A stretch of 64,000 bases of DNA, taken from AC-49 sp963766605. GTDB taxonomy: Bacteria; Actinomycetota; Thermoleophilia; Solirubrobacterales; Solirubrobacteraceae. The notes under the pieces were generated by a model. The model worked only from the letters and a program-made list of their open reading frames with translations. It was not told where the DNA came from and searched no databases. The translations under genes and the position numbers were made by a program. Where the stretch lies: NCBI GenBank assembly GCA_963766605.1, contig CAVYAT010000002.1:434001-498000 (forward strand), read 5' to 3'. This document shows, in pieces, positions 9,076 to 17,893 of the stretch; position 1 is the first letter of the stretch, and each line of letters opens with the position of its first letter.

Positions 9076-9705
9076 GTGGAGAACCGCTGGGGTACCGGCC
9101 GGACGGAGGCGTTCAGCGACGGGGTGTTCGCGATCGCGATCACGCTGCTCGTGCTGGACATCAACATCCCCGAGTCCCAGTTCGACGATCTGTGGCACGC
9201 GATCGTCCACGAGTGGCCGGCCTACCTCGGCTACGTGACGAGCTTTCTGACCGTCGGCGGAATGTGGCTCGCCCACCACGGCATCTTCCGCCGACTTCGC
9301 TACGTCGACGCACGCGTGATGCGGCTGAATCTGGTGCTACTGATGTTCGTCTCGTTCCTGCCGTTTCCGACCCGGCTGGCCGCCGAGGCGGTGCACAACG
9401 TCCAGTCGGAGCGCGTCGCGATCATCTTCTACGGGCTGACGCTGTTCGTCATCTCGGCGCTCGCCGGCGCGATGTGGACCACCGTGGTGAGCCGGCGGGA
9501 TCTGCTGCGCCCGGAGGTTGACGAGCTGGAGATCGCCGAGGTCACCAAGCGCGCGGGGCCGAGCATCGGCTTCTACGCCGCGGCGACGGCGCTGGCGATC
9601 GTCACGCCGCGCGTGGCTGCGGTCGTCTACCTCGCGATCGGGGTGCAGGGGGTGCTGCTCGCCCGCGGCGACAGGATCGGCCCGGGCGAGCTCGAGCCGG
9701 ACTGA
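9076..9705 (+). CDS. TMEM175/DUF1211 family membrane protein (potassium channel-like)
   Basis: About 209 residues with six hydrophobic segments. The N-terminus has the family hallmark RTEAFSDGVFAIAITLLVL, the first helix that lines the ion pore in bacterial TMEM175-type K+ channels, which assemble as tetramers of six-helix subunits. Length fits the bacterial single-repeat form. The GTG at 9076 is chosen because the family motif begins about ten residues later; the GGGA just upstream sits too close for an ordinary ribosome site, so initiation may be leaderless. Function as a channel is family inference. Confidence 0.8.
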   Translation: MENRWGTGRTEAFSDGVFAIAITLLVLDINIPESQFDDLWHAIVHEWPAYLGYVTSFLTVGGMWLAHHGIFRRLRYVDARVMRLNLVLLMFVSFLPFPTRLAAEAVHNVQSERVAIIFYGLTLFVISALAGAMWTTVVSRRDLLRPEVDELEIAEVTKRAGPSIGFYAAATALAIVTPRVAAVVYLAIGVQGVLLARGDRIGPGELEPD

Positions 9706-9757
9706 GCCGGGGGGACGGAGTGCGCCTGCCGTGTGACGCAGGTGCCACAGTCCAGCG

Positions 9758-11542
9758 GTGGCCGATCGCGCCACTCCGCCACCCCATGGTCTGCCGTACA
9801 TCGCCGGCCTGGATGGCGTGCGCGCGATCGCGGTTGCCGGGGTGCTGCTGTACCACGGCGGCGTCGGCGCGTTTTCGGGCGGGTTCCTCGGCGTCGACGT
9901 CTTCTTCGTCCTCAGCGGCTACCTGATCACGTCGCTGCTGCTGCGCGAGCGCACGCTGGCCGGGAGCATCGACCTGGCGGCGTTCTGGATGCGCCGGGCG
10001 CGGCGCCTCCTGCCGGCCGTATTCCTGCTCGTCGGCGTCTGCACGCTGATCACCGCGATCTTCTTCCCAGATCAGCTGCCGCGCGCCCGCGGCGACGCGA
10101 TCGCCTCGTTCTTCTACTTCAACAACTGGCACCAGGCGCTCGCCCACCAGTCGTATTTCGCGATGTTCGGGCGCCCGCCGCTGCTGCTGCACCTGTGGTC
10201 GCTGGCCGTCGAGGAGCAGTTCTACCTCGTGTGGCCGATCGTGCTCGCGGTCTGCCTGAACCGGTTCGGGCGCTGGCCGACAGCGCTCGTGACGCTGATC
10301 GGCGCCGCCGCGTCTGCGCTCGCCATGGGGCTGATCTTCCGCATCGGCCACGACCCGTCGCGGGTCTACTACGGCACCGACACGCACGCGTCGGGCCTGC
10401 TCATCGGCGCGCTGCTGGCCTGCGCGCTGCCGCTCGGCGGCCGCCGGCCGCCACCGACGAAGGGCCGCGGCGTACTGCTCGACGTGCTCGGCGTCGCCGC
10501 GCTGGTGGCGATCTTCGCGGCGATGACCGGCTGGCACGACTACGACACCGGCGTCTACCGCGGCGGGCTGTTGGTGTTCTCGCTGCCCTGCGCGCTGCTG
10601 CTGATCTGCGTGACCGACCCGGCGGCGCACGTCGGCCCCGTGCTCGGCGTCGCGCCGCTGCGCTGGATCGGCCAGCGCAGCTACGGGATCTACCTGTGGC
10701 ACTGGCCCGTGATGGCGTTGACGCGGCCGGGAATCGACCTGCACTGGAGCCTGTGGCTGCTCGTGCCGGCCCAGATCGCGGTCGCGGTCGTGATCGCCGC
10801 CGCCTCATATCGCTGGCTGGAGATGCCGATCCGCCGCGGCCACGCATGGCCGGCCATCCGGGCCTACCTCGACCGCCGCGCGCCGCACCGCCGGCTGCTG
10901 ATCGTCGTCGCGGTGCTGGTCGCGTTCCTGGCGACGGCGGGCTGGGTCGCCGCCCGCCCGACGCCGCGCGCGATCGTTCCGTTGCACAGCCTGCGCAGCG
11001 CGGCGGCGCGGGCCGGCCCGCGCTCGGTTGTCACTCACGGACCACGCTTCAGCCTGCAGGCCAAGCCGCTGGCGATCGGCGCGTCGGTGATGCTCGCGGC
11101 ACAGCCGTCGCTCGAGCCGCGGATCGTCGTCGATGCCGCGGTGGGGCGTCAGCCGGCAGACATCGACGCGCGCCTGCAGAGCTACCGCGACGCCGGGCAC
11201 CTGCCGGGGCGGGTGATCGTCCAGATGGGCGAGAACGGACCGGTGTTCGCGCCCGACATCGCGGCGCTGCGCCGCGCGCTTTCGGGGGTGCCAGTCGTGC
11301 TGCTCGTCAACGTCCGCGTGCCGCGGTCGTGGCAGGGCGAGGTCAACCACATCCTCGCCACGACCGTGCGCCAGTGGCCGCAGGCCCGTGTCGTCGACTG
11401 GCACGACGCGAGCGCCAACCCCGACCTGCTCTACGACGACGGGATCCACCCCAACCCGGCGGGGCAGAAGGTCTACGCGCGGCTGGTCGGCCAGGCGCTC
11501 GCGGCGCGCGGAGCGCCCGTGACCCGGCCGAGGCACGGATAG
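9758..11542 (+). CDS. OafA/YrhL-like membrane acyltransferase with SGNH-type C-terminus
   Basis: A 594-residue protein. Residues 1 to about 390 form an acyltransferase-3 membrane domain: an early LYHGG His motif, GGFLGVDVFFVLSGYLIT, and HLWSLAVEEQFYLVWP. After a further membrane helix comes an extracytoplasmic SGNH-hydrolase-like domain with the DGIHPNPAG Asp/His block near the end. Its expected GDSVM Ser motif reads GASVM: the Asp is Ala but the Ser remains. Such proteins O-acetylate cell-envelope polysaccharide or peptidoglycan. The start is GTG 9758. Confidence 0.9.
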   Translation: MADRATPPPHGLPYIAGLDGVRAIAVAGVLLYHGGVGAFSGGFLGVDVFFVLSGYLITSLLLRERTLAGSIDLAAFWMRRARRLLPAVFLLVGVCTLITAIFFPDQLPRARGDAIASFFYFNNWHQALAHQSYFAMFGRPPLLLHLWSLAVEEQFYLVWPIVLAVCLNRFGRWPTALVTLIGAAASALAMGLIFRIGHDPSRVYYGTDTHASGLLIGALLACALPLGGRRPPPTKGRGVLLDVLGVAALVAIFAAMTGWHDYDTGVYRGGLLVFSLPCALLLICVTDPAAHVGPVLGVAPLRWIGQRSYGIYLWHWPVMALTRPGIDLHWSLWLLVPAQIAVAVVIAAASYRWLEMPIRRGHAWPAIRAYLDRRAPHRRLLIVVAVLVAFLATAGWVAARPTPRAIVPLHSLRSAAARAGPRSVVTHGPRFSLQAKPLAIGASVMLAAQPSLEPRIVVDAAVGRQPADIDARLQSYRDAGHLPGRVIVQMGENGPVFAPDIAALRRALSGVPVVLLVNVRVPRSWQGEVNHILATTVRQWPQARVVDWHDASANPDLLYDDGIHPNPAGQKVYARLVGQALAARGAPVTRPRHG

Positions 11543-11594
11543 CTCCGCCGGCCGGCGGCGGGGCATTGCAGGCGATCGCTCGTGCGATGAGTCG

Positions 11595-12176
11595 TCACGT
11601 CAGGCGGCCCAGCAGCCAGCCGGCGTGGGCCAGCAGCCGCTGCTCGTCGAACTTGCGCGGGTCGGTCAGCAGCAGTCGCGCGTATTCGTCGGCGATCGTC
11701 GACAGCACCCGTGCGGTGAGATCCGGATCGGGTGCTGCGCCGTCGCCGCTCAGCAGCGGCTCGATCGCCGCGACGAGCTGGCCGAGCACTGCGGTGCGCC
11801 CCTTGGCGATGCTCTTGCGCAGCAGCTCCGGCGCGCCCTCGGGCGCCATCAGCACGAGCCGCCAGGTGTTCGGGTGCTCGGCGACCGCGGCCAGGTAGCC
11901 GCGCAGGCTCTCGAGCATCTGCCCGCGCGCGTCGCCGTCGCTCAGGTCGCCCAGCGCCGTCGCCGTGACCTGCGCCAGCGCGCGCTTGGTCTCGCGCTCG
12001 ACGAGCGCCCGCAGCAGCCCGCCCAGGTCGCCGAAGTGCTCGTAGACGATCGGCCGCGTGATCCCGGCGCGCCGCGCCACCGACTGGATCGAGACGGCCG
12101 GGAAGCCCTCATGCGCGACGATCTCGATCGTCACGTCGAGCAGCTGCTCGCGGCGCTCGGGCGCGCTCATGCGCAT
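11595..12176 (-). CDS. TetR family regulator of the adjacent monooxygenase block
   Basis: A 193-residue TetR-type repressor. The HTH is seen in VSIQSVARRAGITRPIVYEHF near residues 23-43, followed by the helix LGGLLRALVERE. The C-terminal domain is helical with a bulky aromatic patch. It is divergent from the Baeyer-Villiger monooxygenase gene, with only 52 bp between the two starts, and that gap is nearly filled by three tandem palindromes. Autoregulation and control of the monooxygenase are therefore likely. The start is 12176 or the ATG at 12170. Confidence 0.9.
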   Translation of the reverse strand: MRMSAPERREQLLDVTIEIVAHEGFPAVSIQSVARRAGITRPIVYEHFGDLGGLLRALVERETKRALAQVTATALGDLSDGDARGQMLESLRGYLAAVAEHPNTWRLVLMAPEGAPELLRKSIAKGRTAVLGQLVAAIEPLLSGDGAAPDPDLTARVLSTIADEYARLLLTDPRKFDEQRLLAHAGWLLGRLT

Positions 12177-12185
12177 CGGCCGATA

Positions 12186-12229
12186 TTACACGCTTGTAAG
12201 TTACGCTGGTGTAAGCTACAGTCGTGTAA
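12186..12229. promoter_or_regulatory. Triple tandem operator array (TTACA-N4-TGTAA)
   Basis: Three 14-bp palindromes sit in perfect 15-bp register: TTACACGCTTGTAA (12186-12199, perfect 5-bp arms), TTACGCTGGTGTAA (12201-12214, one arm mismatch) and CTACAGTCGTGTAA (12216-12229, one mismatch). Single G spacers separate them, so the junctions GTAAGTTAC and GTAAGCTAC also form palindromes. The last site includes the A of the monooxygenase ATG. The array lies between the TetR and monooxygenase genes and must overlap the initiation region of both. Confidence 0.8.
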
Positions 12230-13710
12230 TGACTGAACGGCACCACCGGATCGTGATCGTCGGCGCGGGCTTCTCCGGCCTCGGAATGGCGATTGGGCTG
12301 ACCAAGCGGGGGATCGACGACTTCGTCGTCCTCGAGCGCGCACCCGACGTCGGCGGCACCTGGCACTTCAACACCTACCCGGGCTGTCGCTGCGACGTCC
12401 CGTCGCACCTGTACTCGTTCTCGTTCGCACCCAATTCGCAGTGGACGCACACCTACTCGGCCCAGCCCGAGATCCGCGACTACCTGCGCCGCTGCGCCGA
12501 CGACTTCGGTGTGCGGGGCCACATCCGAACCGGCGTCAGCGTCGAGTCGGCGCAGTGGGACGACGACGCTGCGCGCTGGGAGATCGAGACCGACGACGGC
12601 CCGTACACCGCCGACGTGCTGATCACCGCGATGGGTCCGCTGACCGAGCCCAGGCTGCCCGACGTCCCCGGCCTCGACAGCTTCGCCGGCAAGACGATGC
12701 ATTCCGGCCGCTGGGACCACGGCTACGACCTGCGCGGCAAGCGGGTGGCGTCCATCGGGACCGGGGCGTCGGCGATCCAGTACGTGCCCGAGATCGCCGC
12801 CGACGTCGAGCAGCTCCACGTCTTCCAACGCACTGCGCCATGGGTGATGCCGCACGGCAACCGCCCGATCGCCGAGCGCGAACGTCGGCTGTTTCGCCGC
12901 ATCCCCGCCATCCAGCGGCTGATCCGCGCCGGGGTCTACGTGAGTCGCGAGTGGCTCGTCCTCGGGCTGGCCAAGCAGCCGCGGCTGATGGGCGTTCTCG
13001 AGCGCCTCGGGCGCTCGCATCTGCGCAAGTCGATCGCCGACGCGGATCTCCGGGCGAAGGTCACGCCCGACTTCTCGCTGGGGTGCAAGCGGATCCTGCC
13101 GTCCAACCGCTGGTACCGCGCCCTGCAGCGCGACAACGTCGAGCTCGTGTGCAGCGAGCTGGCCGAGGTTCGGCCGCACGCGGTCGTCGGCGCCGACGGC
13201 GTCGAGCACGAGGTCGATGCGATCATCTTCGCCACCGGCTTCCACGTGACCGACATGCCCGCGGCCCGGCAGCTGCGCGGCCGCGACGGCGCGCTGCTGG
13301 CCGACGTCTGGGCCGGCAGCCCGAGCGCCTACCTCGGCACCGCGGTCCCCGGCTTCCCGAACCTGTTCCTTCTGCTGGGCCCGAACACAGGCCTGGGCCA
13401 CAGCTCGATGGTCTACATGATCGAGACCCAGATCGAGCACGTGCTGCGCGCGCTGGCGGCAATGGACGACGGCGCGGCGGCGACGATCGAGGTCCGCGCC
13501 GAGGTCGCCGAGGCCTACAACCGCGAGCTCGACGGACGGATGCGCGGCACCGTGTGGGAGAGCGGCTGCTCGAGCTTCTACGTCGACGCCACCGGGCGCA
13601 ACTCGGTCCTGTGGCCCGACTGGACGTGGCGCTTCCGGCGCCGCGCCACCCGCTTCGACACCGGCGCCTACGCGCTGTCCAGCCCGACGAGAGAGGCCGT
13701 GACCGCATGA
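12229..13710 (+). CDS. Baeyer-Villiger-type flavin monooxygenase
   Basis: A 493-residue class B flavoprotein monooxygenase. FAD binds at the GAGFSG motif near residue 12 and NADPH at the second Rossmann motif SIGTGASAIQ. Between them FAGKTMHSGRWD (about residues 152-163) fits the Baeyer-Villiger fingerprint FxGxxxHxxxW[P/D] exactly. The C-terminal part holds the ATGF segment of these enzymes. They insert oxygen next to a carbonyl to make esters or lactones. The gene overlaps the following SDR by ATGA, so an alcohol-to-ketone-to-ester degradation step is a reasonable inference. Substrate unknown. Confidence 0.92.
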   Translation: MTERHHRIVIVGAGFSGLGMAIGLTKRGIDDFVVLERAPDVGGTWHFNTYPGCRCDVPSHLYSFSFAPNSQWTHTYSAQPEIRDYLRRCADDFGVRGHIRTGVSVESAQWDDDAARWEIETDDGPYTADVLITAMGPLTEPRLPDVPGLDSFAGKTMHSGRWDHGYDLRGKRVASIGTGASAIQYVPEIAADVEQLHVFQRTAPWVMPHGNRPIAERERRLFRRIPAIQRLIRAGVYVSREWLVLGLAKQPRLMGVLERLGRSHLRKSIADADLRAKVTPDFSLGCKRILPSNRWYRALQRDNVELVCSELAEVRPHAVVGADGVEHEVDAIIFATGFHVTDMPAARQLRGRDGALLADVWAGSPSAYLGTAVPGFPNLFLLLGPNTGLGHSSMVYMIETQIEHVLRALAAMDDGAAATIEVRAEVAEAYNRELDGRMRGTVWESGCSSFYVDATGRNSVLWPDWTWRFRRRATRFDTGAYALSSPTREAVTA

Positions 13711-14525
13711 CCCCCAAGCGCATCATCATCACCGGCGCGGCGAGCGGCATCGGCGCCGCCACGCTGGCCGAGCTGCGGATGCTGGGCAACGATGTCGTCG
13801 GCCTCGACATCAACACCGTGCCCGGTGACGCCCTGATCGCCTGCGACATCCGCGACCAGGACGCCGTCGACGCCGCGGTCGCCGCGGCCGTCGCGCGGCT
13901 CGGTGGCAGCGTCGACGTGCTGATCAACGTGGCCGGTCTGGCCACCCCGCAGAGCGCAGGCCAGGCCCCGGACGCTCGGGCGCTGGCCGTCATCGACGTC
14001 AACATGGTCGGCCCGTGGCGCGTGACGAGCGCGGCGCTGGACGCGCTGCGCGCCTCGCACGGACGGGTCGTCAACGTCGCCTCCGGCATGGCGCATGTCG
14101 CGATGCCGTTCGCGGCCGCCTACGCGATGAGCAAGCACGGGCTCGTCGCCTACTCCCAGGCCCTGCGCCTCGAGCACGGTGACGCGATCTCGGTCACGAC
14201 CGTCTACCCCGGCTTCATCCGCACGCCGATCCATCAGGACTCGATCGACTTCGGGCTGACGCTCGAAGGCGCCTCGCCCGAGGAGAAGCTCGAGGACGCC
14301 GTGGCGGCGCTCGTCAGGGCGGCGCTCGCCAAATCACCGGCGCGCGACATCATCACGACGCGAAGCGGCCGGCTGACGACCGCGTTCACGCGCCACGCCC
14401 CGGGCCGCCTCGTCGACCGGGTGATCCTCGCCCAGATCCGCAAGAACATCCGCCACAAGCGCCGGCTCGACGAGGCCAAGGGGCCGCTCGGGGACTTCGC
14501 GCGGCGGGTGACGGCCGATATGTAG
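13707..14525 (+). CDS. SDR family oxidoreductase, coupled to the monooxygenase
   Basis: A 272-residue short-chain dehydrogenase/reductase with TGAASGIG near the N-terminus and the catalytic YAMSK motif. The usual NNAG reads NVAG. The C-terminus extends beyond the core with a basic tail (KNIRHKRRLDEA). The ATG overlaps the monooxygenase stop codon by four bases, so the two are translationally coupled. In this setting it probably supplies or removes the ketone used by the monooxygenase, but substrate and direction are inferred only from context. Confidence 0.9.
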   Translation: MTPKRIIITGAASGIGAATLAELRMLGNDVVGLDINTVPGDALIACDIRDQDAVDAAVAAAVARLGGSVDVLINVAGLATPQSAGQAPDARALAVIDVNMVGPWRVTSAALDALRASHGRVVNVASGMAHVAMPFAAAYAMSKHGLVAYSQALRLEHGDAISVTTVYPGFIRTPIHQDSIDFGLTLEGASPEEKLEDAVAALVRAALAKSPARDIITTRSGRLTTAFTRHAPGRLVDRVILAQIRKNIRHKRRLDEAKGPLGDFARRVTADM

Positions 14526-14588
14526 TGGCGCGCCGAAACCGCATCCCGACGGCGGGCGGTCGGCGGCCATCGCAGTCCCAACTTAACC

Positions 14589-16151
14589 GTGATGGCGGGC
14601 AAAGTGGCAGGATTCGCGGCCCGGTCCATGTCGAAGCGCAACCTGATTCTCGCGGCGATGATCGTCGCCGTGTCGATGACGTTCATCGACCAGACGATCG
14701 TGTCGATCTCCGTCCCCGAGATCCAGCGCCACCTGGGGTTGAGCAGCACCGGAGTCCAGTGGGTGGTCAACGCATACCTGCTGACGCTCGCCGCGCTGTT
14801 CGCGTTCGGCGGGCGGCTGGCCGACACCGCCGGCCATCGGCGGATCCTGGTCATCGGCATCCTGATCTTCGGCGGCGCCTCGCTCATGTGCGGGCTGACG
14901 CCCGAGGGCTCGCTGGCCGAGGCGTGGATCATCACGTTCCGTGCCATTCAGGGGGTGGGCGGGGCGATCATGTTCCCCGCCGCGCTGGCGATCGTCGTGC
15001 AGACGTTCCCGCTGCACGATCGCGGCAAGGCGCTGGCCACCTTCTTCGGCATCGCCGGCGGTCTGACGGCGATCGGCCCGATCCTCGGCGGCATCCTGAC
15101 CCAGTGGACATGGCGCGCGATCTTCTGGGTCAACATCCCGGTCGCCATCGCGGCGCTGATCCTGATCGCGATCGCCAAGCCCTCGACCGACCACCGCCCG
15201 GCACGCATGGACTACCGCGGGCTGGCGCTGATCGCGAGCGGCGTCGGCCTCAGCGTGTTCGGCTTCCAGGAGTCGGCGATCTGGGGCTGGGGCAGCCCGG
15301 GCACGGTGCTGTGCATCGCCGGCGGCGCGGCGCTGCTCGTCGTCTTCTGGTTCGTCGAGCTGCGCACGGTGTCGCCGCTGATCGACGTGCGGATCTTCAG
15401 CGTCCGCCCGTTTCGTGTGCAGAACGCGGTTCTGGGGCTGTCGATGCTGACGTTCGTGCCGCTGTTCTTCTTCTCCAGCGAGTACGCGCAGATCTCGCTC
15501 GGCGACTCGGCCAACGGGGCGGGGCTGTTCCTGCTCTACATCTTCATCGGCTTCGCCACGGCGGCCCAGGTCGGCGGGCGAATGCTCGACCGCGGCGGCG
15601 CCAAGCGCCCGGTCGTGCTCGGCTGCATCATCGGCGCGGTCGGATTCTGGCTGTGGTCGCGCCACGTCACGACGCTGTCGCTCGGCCATCAGGTGTGGTT
15701 CGTGATCCTGTCGGGCGCCGGTCTGGGGCTGATGCTCGGACCGGCGACGACCGATGCCGTCAACCGCGCCTCGCGGCTGGCCTACGGCGAGGCGACCGGG
15801 ATCACGCAGACCGTGCGCAACTACGCCGCCGCGCTTGGCCTGGCGATCCTCGGCTCGCTCCAGGTCTCGCAGATGCACCGCCACGTCAGCGACTCGCTCG
15901 TCGCCCGGGGACTGTCGCGCGGCGCGGCCGACGCCCAGGCGTCGGCGATCGCGCACGCCCGCGGCGGCGGCACGAGCGCGATCCCGCACTTCATCCGCCT
16001 CGACTTCGCACAGACGACGCGGACGATCCTGCTCGGCATGGCGCTCGCGATGGCGGTCGCCGCAGTGGTCGCGCTCGTCGGCCTGCGCCAAGGCGTGCAG
16101 GCCGCGGAGGCGCCGGCGACCGAGCCCGCGGCCGAGCCGTCGCCGGCGTAG
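14589..16151 (+). CDS. MFS transporter, DHA2 (EmrB/QacA) type
   Basis: A 520-residue transporter of the 14-helix DHA2 family. Motif C-like and motif A-like sequences are visible: DQTIVSISVPEIQ in helix 1, WVVNAYLLTLAALF in helix 2 and GGRLADTAGHRR in the following loop. Proton-driven export of hydrophobic compounds across the inner membrane is the family role. It follows the SDR by 63 bp on the same strand and may export the substrate or product of the monooxygenase block. The start is uncertain: GTG 14589, ATG 14592 or ATG 14628, the last fitting the usual short N-terminus. Confidence 0.9.
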   Translation: MMAGKVAGFAARSMSKRNLILAAMIVAVSMTFIDQTIVSISVPEIQRHLGLSSTGVQWVVNAYLLTLAALFAFGGRLADTAGHRRILVIGILIFGGASLMCGLTPEGSLAEAWIITFRAIQGVGGAIMFPAALAIVVQTFPLHDRGKALATFFGIAGGLTAIGPILGGILTQWTWRAIFWVNIPVAIAALILIAIAKPSTDHRPARMDYRGLALIASGVGLSVFGFQESAIWGWGSPGTVLCIAGGAALLVVFWFVELRTVSPLIDVRIFSVRPFRVQNAVLGLSMLTFVPLFFFSSEYAQISLGDSANGAGLFLLYIFIGFATAAQVGGRMLDRGGAKRPVVLGCIIGAVGFWLWSRHVTTLSLGHQVWFVILSGAGLGLMLGPATTDAVNRASRLAYGEATGITQTVRNYAAALGLAILGSLQVSQMHRHVSDSLVARGLSRGAADAQASAIAHARGGGTSAIPHFIRLDFAQTTRTILLGMALAMAVAAVVALVGLRQGVQAAEAPATEPAAEPSPA

Positions 16152-16155
16152 CCGG

Positions 16156-16311
16156 CTACTCCTCCGTCGCCCGCGACAGGATCTGCTCGGCGCTGTAGTG
16201 GCCCGCCATCTCGGGATGGGCGCTGCTGAGGTGGGCGTTGACGTTGTCGACGAACTCGTCGTCGGTCTCGCCGGTGATCTTCTCGCCACACGGGCAGGTC
16301 ATCGTCTTCAT
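16156..16311 (-). CDS. Small DUF1059-like protein
   Basis: A 51-residue protein beginning MKTMTCPCGEKITG. The CPCG motif, the acidic ETDDEFVDNV stretch and HLSSAHPEM recall DUF1059-type small proteins: a Cys pair plus His residues able to bind a metal, in a short alpha/beta fold. Start at 16311 is supported by a GAGGAG ribosome site a few bases upstream. It converges on the MFS gene with a 4-bp gap and is divergent from the cupin gene. Function unknown. Confidence 0.7.
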   Translation of the reverse strand: MKTMTCPCGEKITGETDDEFVDNVNAHLSSAHPEMAGHYSAEQILSRATEE

Positions 16312-16361
16312 CTGCGCTCCTCGATTGCCGACGGTTGCGGCGTCGAGACTACGCTGCCCGG

Positions 16362-16886
16362 ATGAGCAACATCCCACGGCGCGTGGTGACGGGCCACGAG
16401 GACGACGGGCGGTCGGTGATCGTCTCCGACGGTGCCGTGCCGGGCGTGCGTGAGGTCGCAGAGCGCGGCGTCACGTTCTTCGAGGTCTGGCGCACCGACA
16501 CCACGCCTGCGCCGCTGCTCGCCCGCGAGCCGTCGGAGCCGACGGCCGGGCCGCAGACCGTCTCGCCACCGGCCGGCGGCACGCGCATCCGGATCTGCGA
16601 GTTCGGTCCCGGTCATGTGGGCGAGAACGGGCTCCAGTCGCCGATGCACCGCACGGCGTCGATCGACTACGGGATCGTTCTCGAGGGCGAGATGGTGCTG
16701 GTCGTCGACGACGCCGAGACCGTCCTGCACCCGGGCGACGTCGTCGTCCAGCGCGGCACCGACCACGCATGGGCCAACCGCACCGACCACGTCGCGCGAA
16801 TGGCGTTCATCCTCGTCGGCGGCGAGTTCACCGACGCGCTGCGCGCGATGATGCCGCCGGGCGCGACCGACCGTCTGATGGAATAG
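16362..16886 (+). CDS. Cupin domain protein
   Basis: A 174-residue protein with one cupin barrel. The second half shows YGIVLEGEMVLVVDD, then the motif-2 region HPGDVVVQRGTDHAWAN with a conserved His. Motif 1 is degenerate: an MHRT His precedes the barrel instead of the usual GxxxxHxH. This pattern is common among small cupins near aromatic- or gentisate-degradation genes. The ATG at 16362 is 50 bp from the divergent small gene; the quinone oxidoreductase follows after 8 bp and is probably cotranscribed. Confidence 0.8.
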   Translation: MSNIPRRVVTGHEDDGRSVIVSDGAVPGVREVAERGVTFFEVWRTDTTPAPLLAREPSEPTAGPQTVSPPAGGTRIRICEFGPGHVGENGLQSPMHRTASIDYGIVLEGEMVLVVDDAETVLHPGDVVVQRGTDHAWANRTDHVARMAFILVGGEFTDALRAMMPPGATDRLME

Positions 16887-16894
16887 ACGATCAG

Positions 16895-17812
16895 ATGCGG
16901 GCCGTGCGGTTCGACAGCTACGGCGGGGTGGACGTGCTCGACGTCCGCGAGGTCGACGATCCGGTCGCGCAGGCCGGCGAGGTGCTGGTCGAGGTGCGCG
17001 CCGCCGGAATCAACCCGGGCGAGATCGCGATCCGCGACGGGCGGCTGCACGAACGCTGGCCGGCGACGTTCCCGTCCGGCGAGGGGACCGACTTCGCCGG
17101 CGTCGTGCGGGCGTGCGGCGACGGCGGCGACGCGTTCGCGCCCGGCGACGAGGTGCTCGGCTGGACCGAGCGCCGCGCGTCGCACGCCCAGCTCGTCGCC
17201 GTGCCGGCGCAGCAGCTGACGGCCAAGCCGCCCGCGCTGGCGTGGGAGGTCGCGGGCGCGCTGTTCGTGGCTTCGATGGCCGGTCTGGCCGGCGTGCAAG
17301 CGGTCGATCCGCAGCCGGGCGAGACGGTCGTCGTGTCGGCTGCGGCGGGCGGCGTCGGGTCGATCAGCGCCCAGCTCGCGCGGCGCACCGGCGCGACGGT
17401 CATCGGCCTGGCCGGCGAGGCGAACCACGACTGGCTGCGCGATCACGACATCATCCCGGTCACCTACGGCGATGGCCAGGATGAGCGGCTGCGCGAGGTG
17501 TCCCGCGGTGGGATCGATGCGTTCATCGATACGTTCGGCGGCGGCTACGTAGACCTCGCCATCGCGCTCGGCGTCGCGCCCCGGCGGATCAACACGATCA
17601 TCGACTACGAGGCGGTCGAGCGCCACGGCATCAACGGTGTCGGCACCCATGCGATCGGCACCGCGCCGCTGCTCGCCGAAATGGCGCAGCTCGTCGCCGA
17701 CGGCGAGCTCGACGTCCCGATCGCCGCGGCGTATCCGCTCGACGAGGTCCGCGAGGCGTTCACCGAGCTGGCCCGCCGGCACACGCGGGGGAAGATCGTC
17801 CTGGTCCTCTGA
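16895..17812 (+). CDS. NADP-dependent zinc-free alcohol dehydrogenase / quinone oxidoreductase
   Basis: A 305-residue medium-chain dehydrogenase. The GroES-like N-terminal half (MRAVRFDSYGGVDVLDVREV, AAGINPGEIAIRDG) is followed by a Rossmann fold with the SAAAGGVGSISAQLARRTGA motif of quinone oxidoreductases. Structural and catalytic zinc ligands are absent, as expected for the zeta-crystallin group, which uses NADPH to reduce quinones or enones. It lies 8 bp after the cupin gene and is followed by a strong hairpin. Confidence 0.88.
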   Translation: MRAVRFDSYGGVDVLDVREVDDPVAQAGEVLVEVRAAGINPGEIAIRDGRLHERWPATFPSGEGTDFAGVVRACGDGGDAFAPGDEVLGWTERRASHAQLVAVPAQQLTAKPPALAWEVAGALFVASMAGLAGVQAVDPQPGETVVVSAAAGGVGSISAQLARRTGATVIGLAGEANHDWLRDHDIIPVTYGDGQDERLREVSRGGIDAFIDTFGGGYVDLAIALGVAPRRINTIIDYEAVERHGINGVGTHAIGTAPLLAEMAQLVADGELDVPIAAAYPLDEVREAFTELARRHTRGKIVLVL

Positions 17813-17823
17813 GGTCCGACTGT

Positions 17824-17848
17824 ATGCCGCGCGCCGGGCGCGCGGCAT
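17824..17848 (+). terminator. Strong hairpin after the cupin-oxidoreductase unit
   Basis: Twelve bases either side of 17836 are perfectly complementary (ATGCCGCGCGCC and its complement), giving at least a 10-bp G+C stem with a tight loop, 12 bp after the oxidoreductase stop. There is no T tract. Its position fits a terminator or mRNA 3' end. Confidence 0.6.
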
Positions 17849-17893
17849 CCCGCTGCCGTAGCCCCGCGCACCGGAAATATCGGAATTGCCAAA

